Below, in pieces: positions 6,466-6,597 of a stretch of 6,597 bases of DNA. The position numbers were made by a program, and so were the translations under genes. The DNA is taken from NCBI GenBank assembly GCA_003819975.1, contig RPPU01000260.1, positions 1-6,597 of the forward strand. Direction: 5' to 3'. The first letter of the stretch is position 1. Each line of letters begins with the position of its first letter. The stretch is from Desulfobacteraceae bacterium (GTDB lineage Bacteria > Desulfobacterota > DSM-4660 > Desulfatiglandales > HGW-15). The notes below the pieces were generated by a model. The model was given only the letters and a program-made list of their open reading frames with translations, was not told the origin of the DNA and searched no databases.

Positions 6466-6597
6466 GCCTTGATTCGACGAAGCGTCCCGGAGGTTCCGAA
6501 ATCGTTCCGGTTGCCGGTCTCGAAATCCCTCCCAGTTTTTTATAAACCGCATAACCGCCTGTCGACCGTTGTTCCGGCATTCTACGCCGCATGAATC

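Noticed and set aside
6301..6592. Two overlapping minus-strand open frames of 83 and 78 codons at the window end
   Set aside because: Arginine- and proline-rich translations typical of antisense shadows in GC-rich DNA; no domain and no plausible start signals.

Overview
The window reads as chromosomal DNA from a diderm (Gram-negative-type) bacterium, probably anaerobic or microaerophilic. Three things point that way: a signal-peptide-bearing outer-membrane beta-barrel of the Wzi capsule-assembly family, a rubrerythrin (the peroxide-detoxifying enzyme typical of anaerobes), and a soluble-looking hybrid histidine kinase of the HDFNN type that is abundant in Desulfobacterota, Omnitrophota and similar environmental lineages. 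The phylum cannot be fixed from the sequence alone. Every confident gene is on the + strand.

Layout. Nucleotides 2-1417 hold the 3' part of a PAS / histidine kinase / receiver hybrid sensor kinase, truncated by the window edge. Next come rubrerythrin (1535-2035) and a type I DnaJ co-chaperone (2155-3294). A 394-base gap without genes (3295-3688) follows, rich in inverted repeats. Then come dTDP-4-dehydrorhamnose 3,5-epimerase rfbC (3689-4231), a Wzi-family outer-membrane barrel (4392-5957), and a small unrecognised exported or membrane-anchored protein (6139-6465). The last ~130 bases hold no gene I can support.

How the parts relate. Rubrerythrin and DnaJ are both stress-protection genes. 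RfbC and the Wzi-family barrel both concern surface polysaccharide: RfbC makes the rhamnose precursor, and Wzi-family barrels help hold or assemble polysaccharide at the outer membrane. Intergenic gaps are 100-400 bases, and candidate sigma70-type promoters lie before the rubrerythrin, Wzi-family and small-protein genes, so this looks like a row of individually transcribed genes rather than one operon.

No clearly new multi-gene system is visible. The least explained DNA is the intergenic material: an 8-bp inverted repeat with a 9-base gap upstream of dnaJ that has the geometry, but not the sequence, of a CIRCE operator; a 114-bp element bounded by 9-bp terminal inverted repeats; and a perfect 14-bp inverted repeat with a 23-base loop directly after it. 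The small gene at 6139-6465 is the only protein without a recognisable family.
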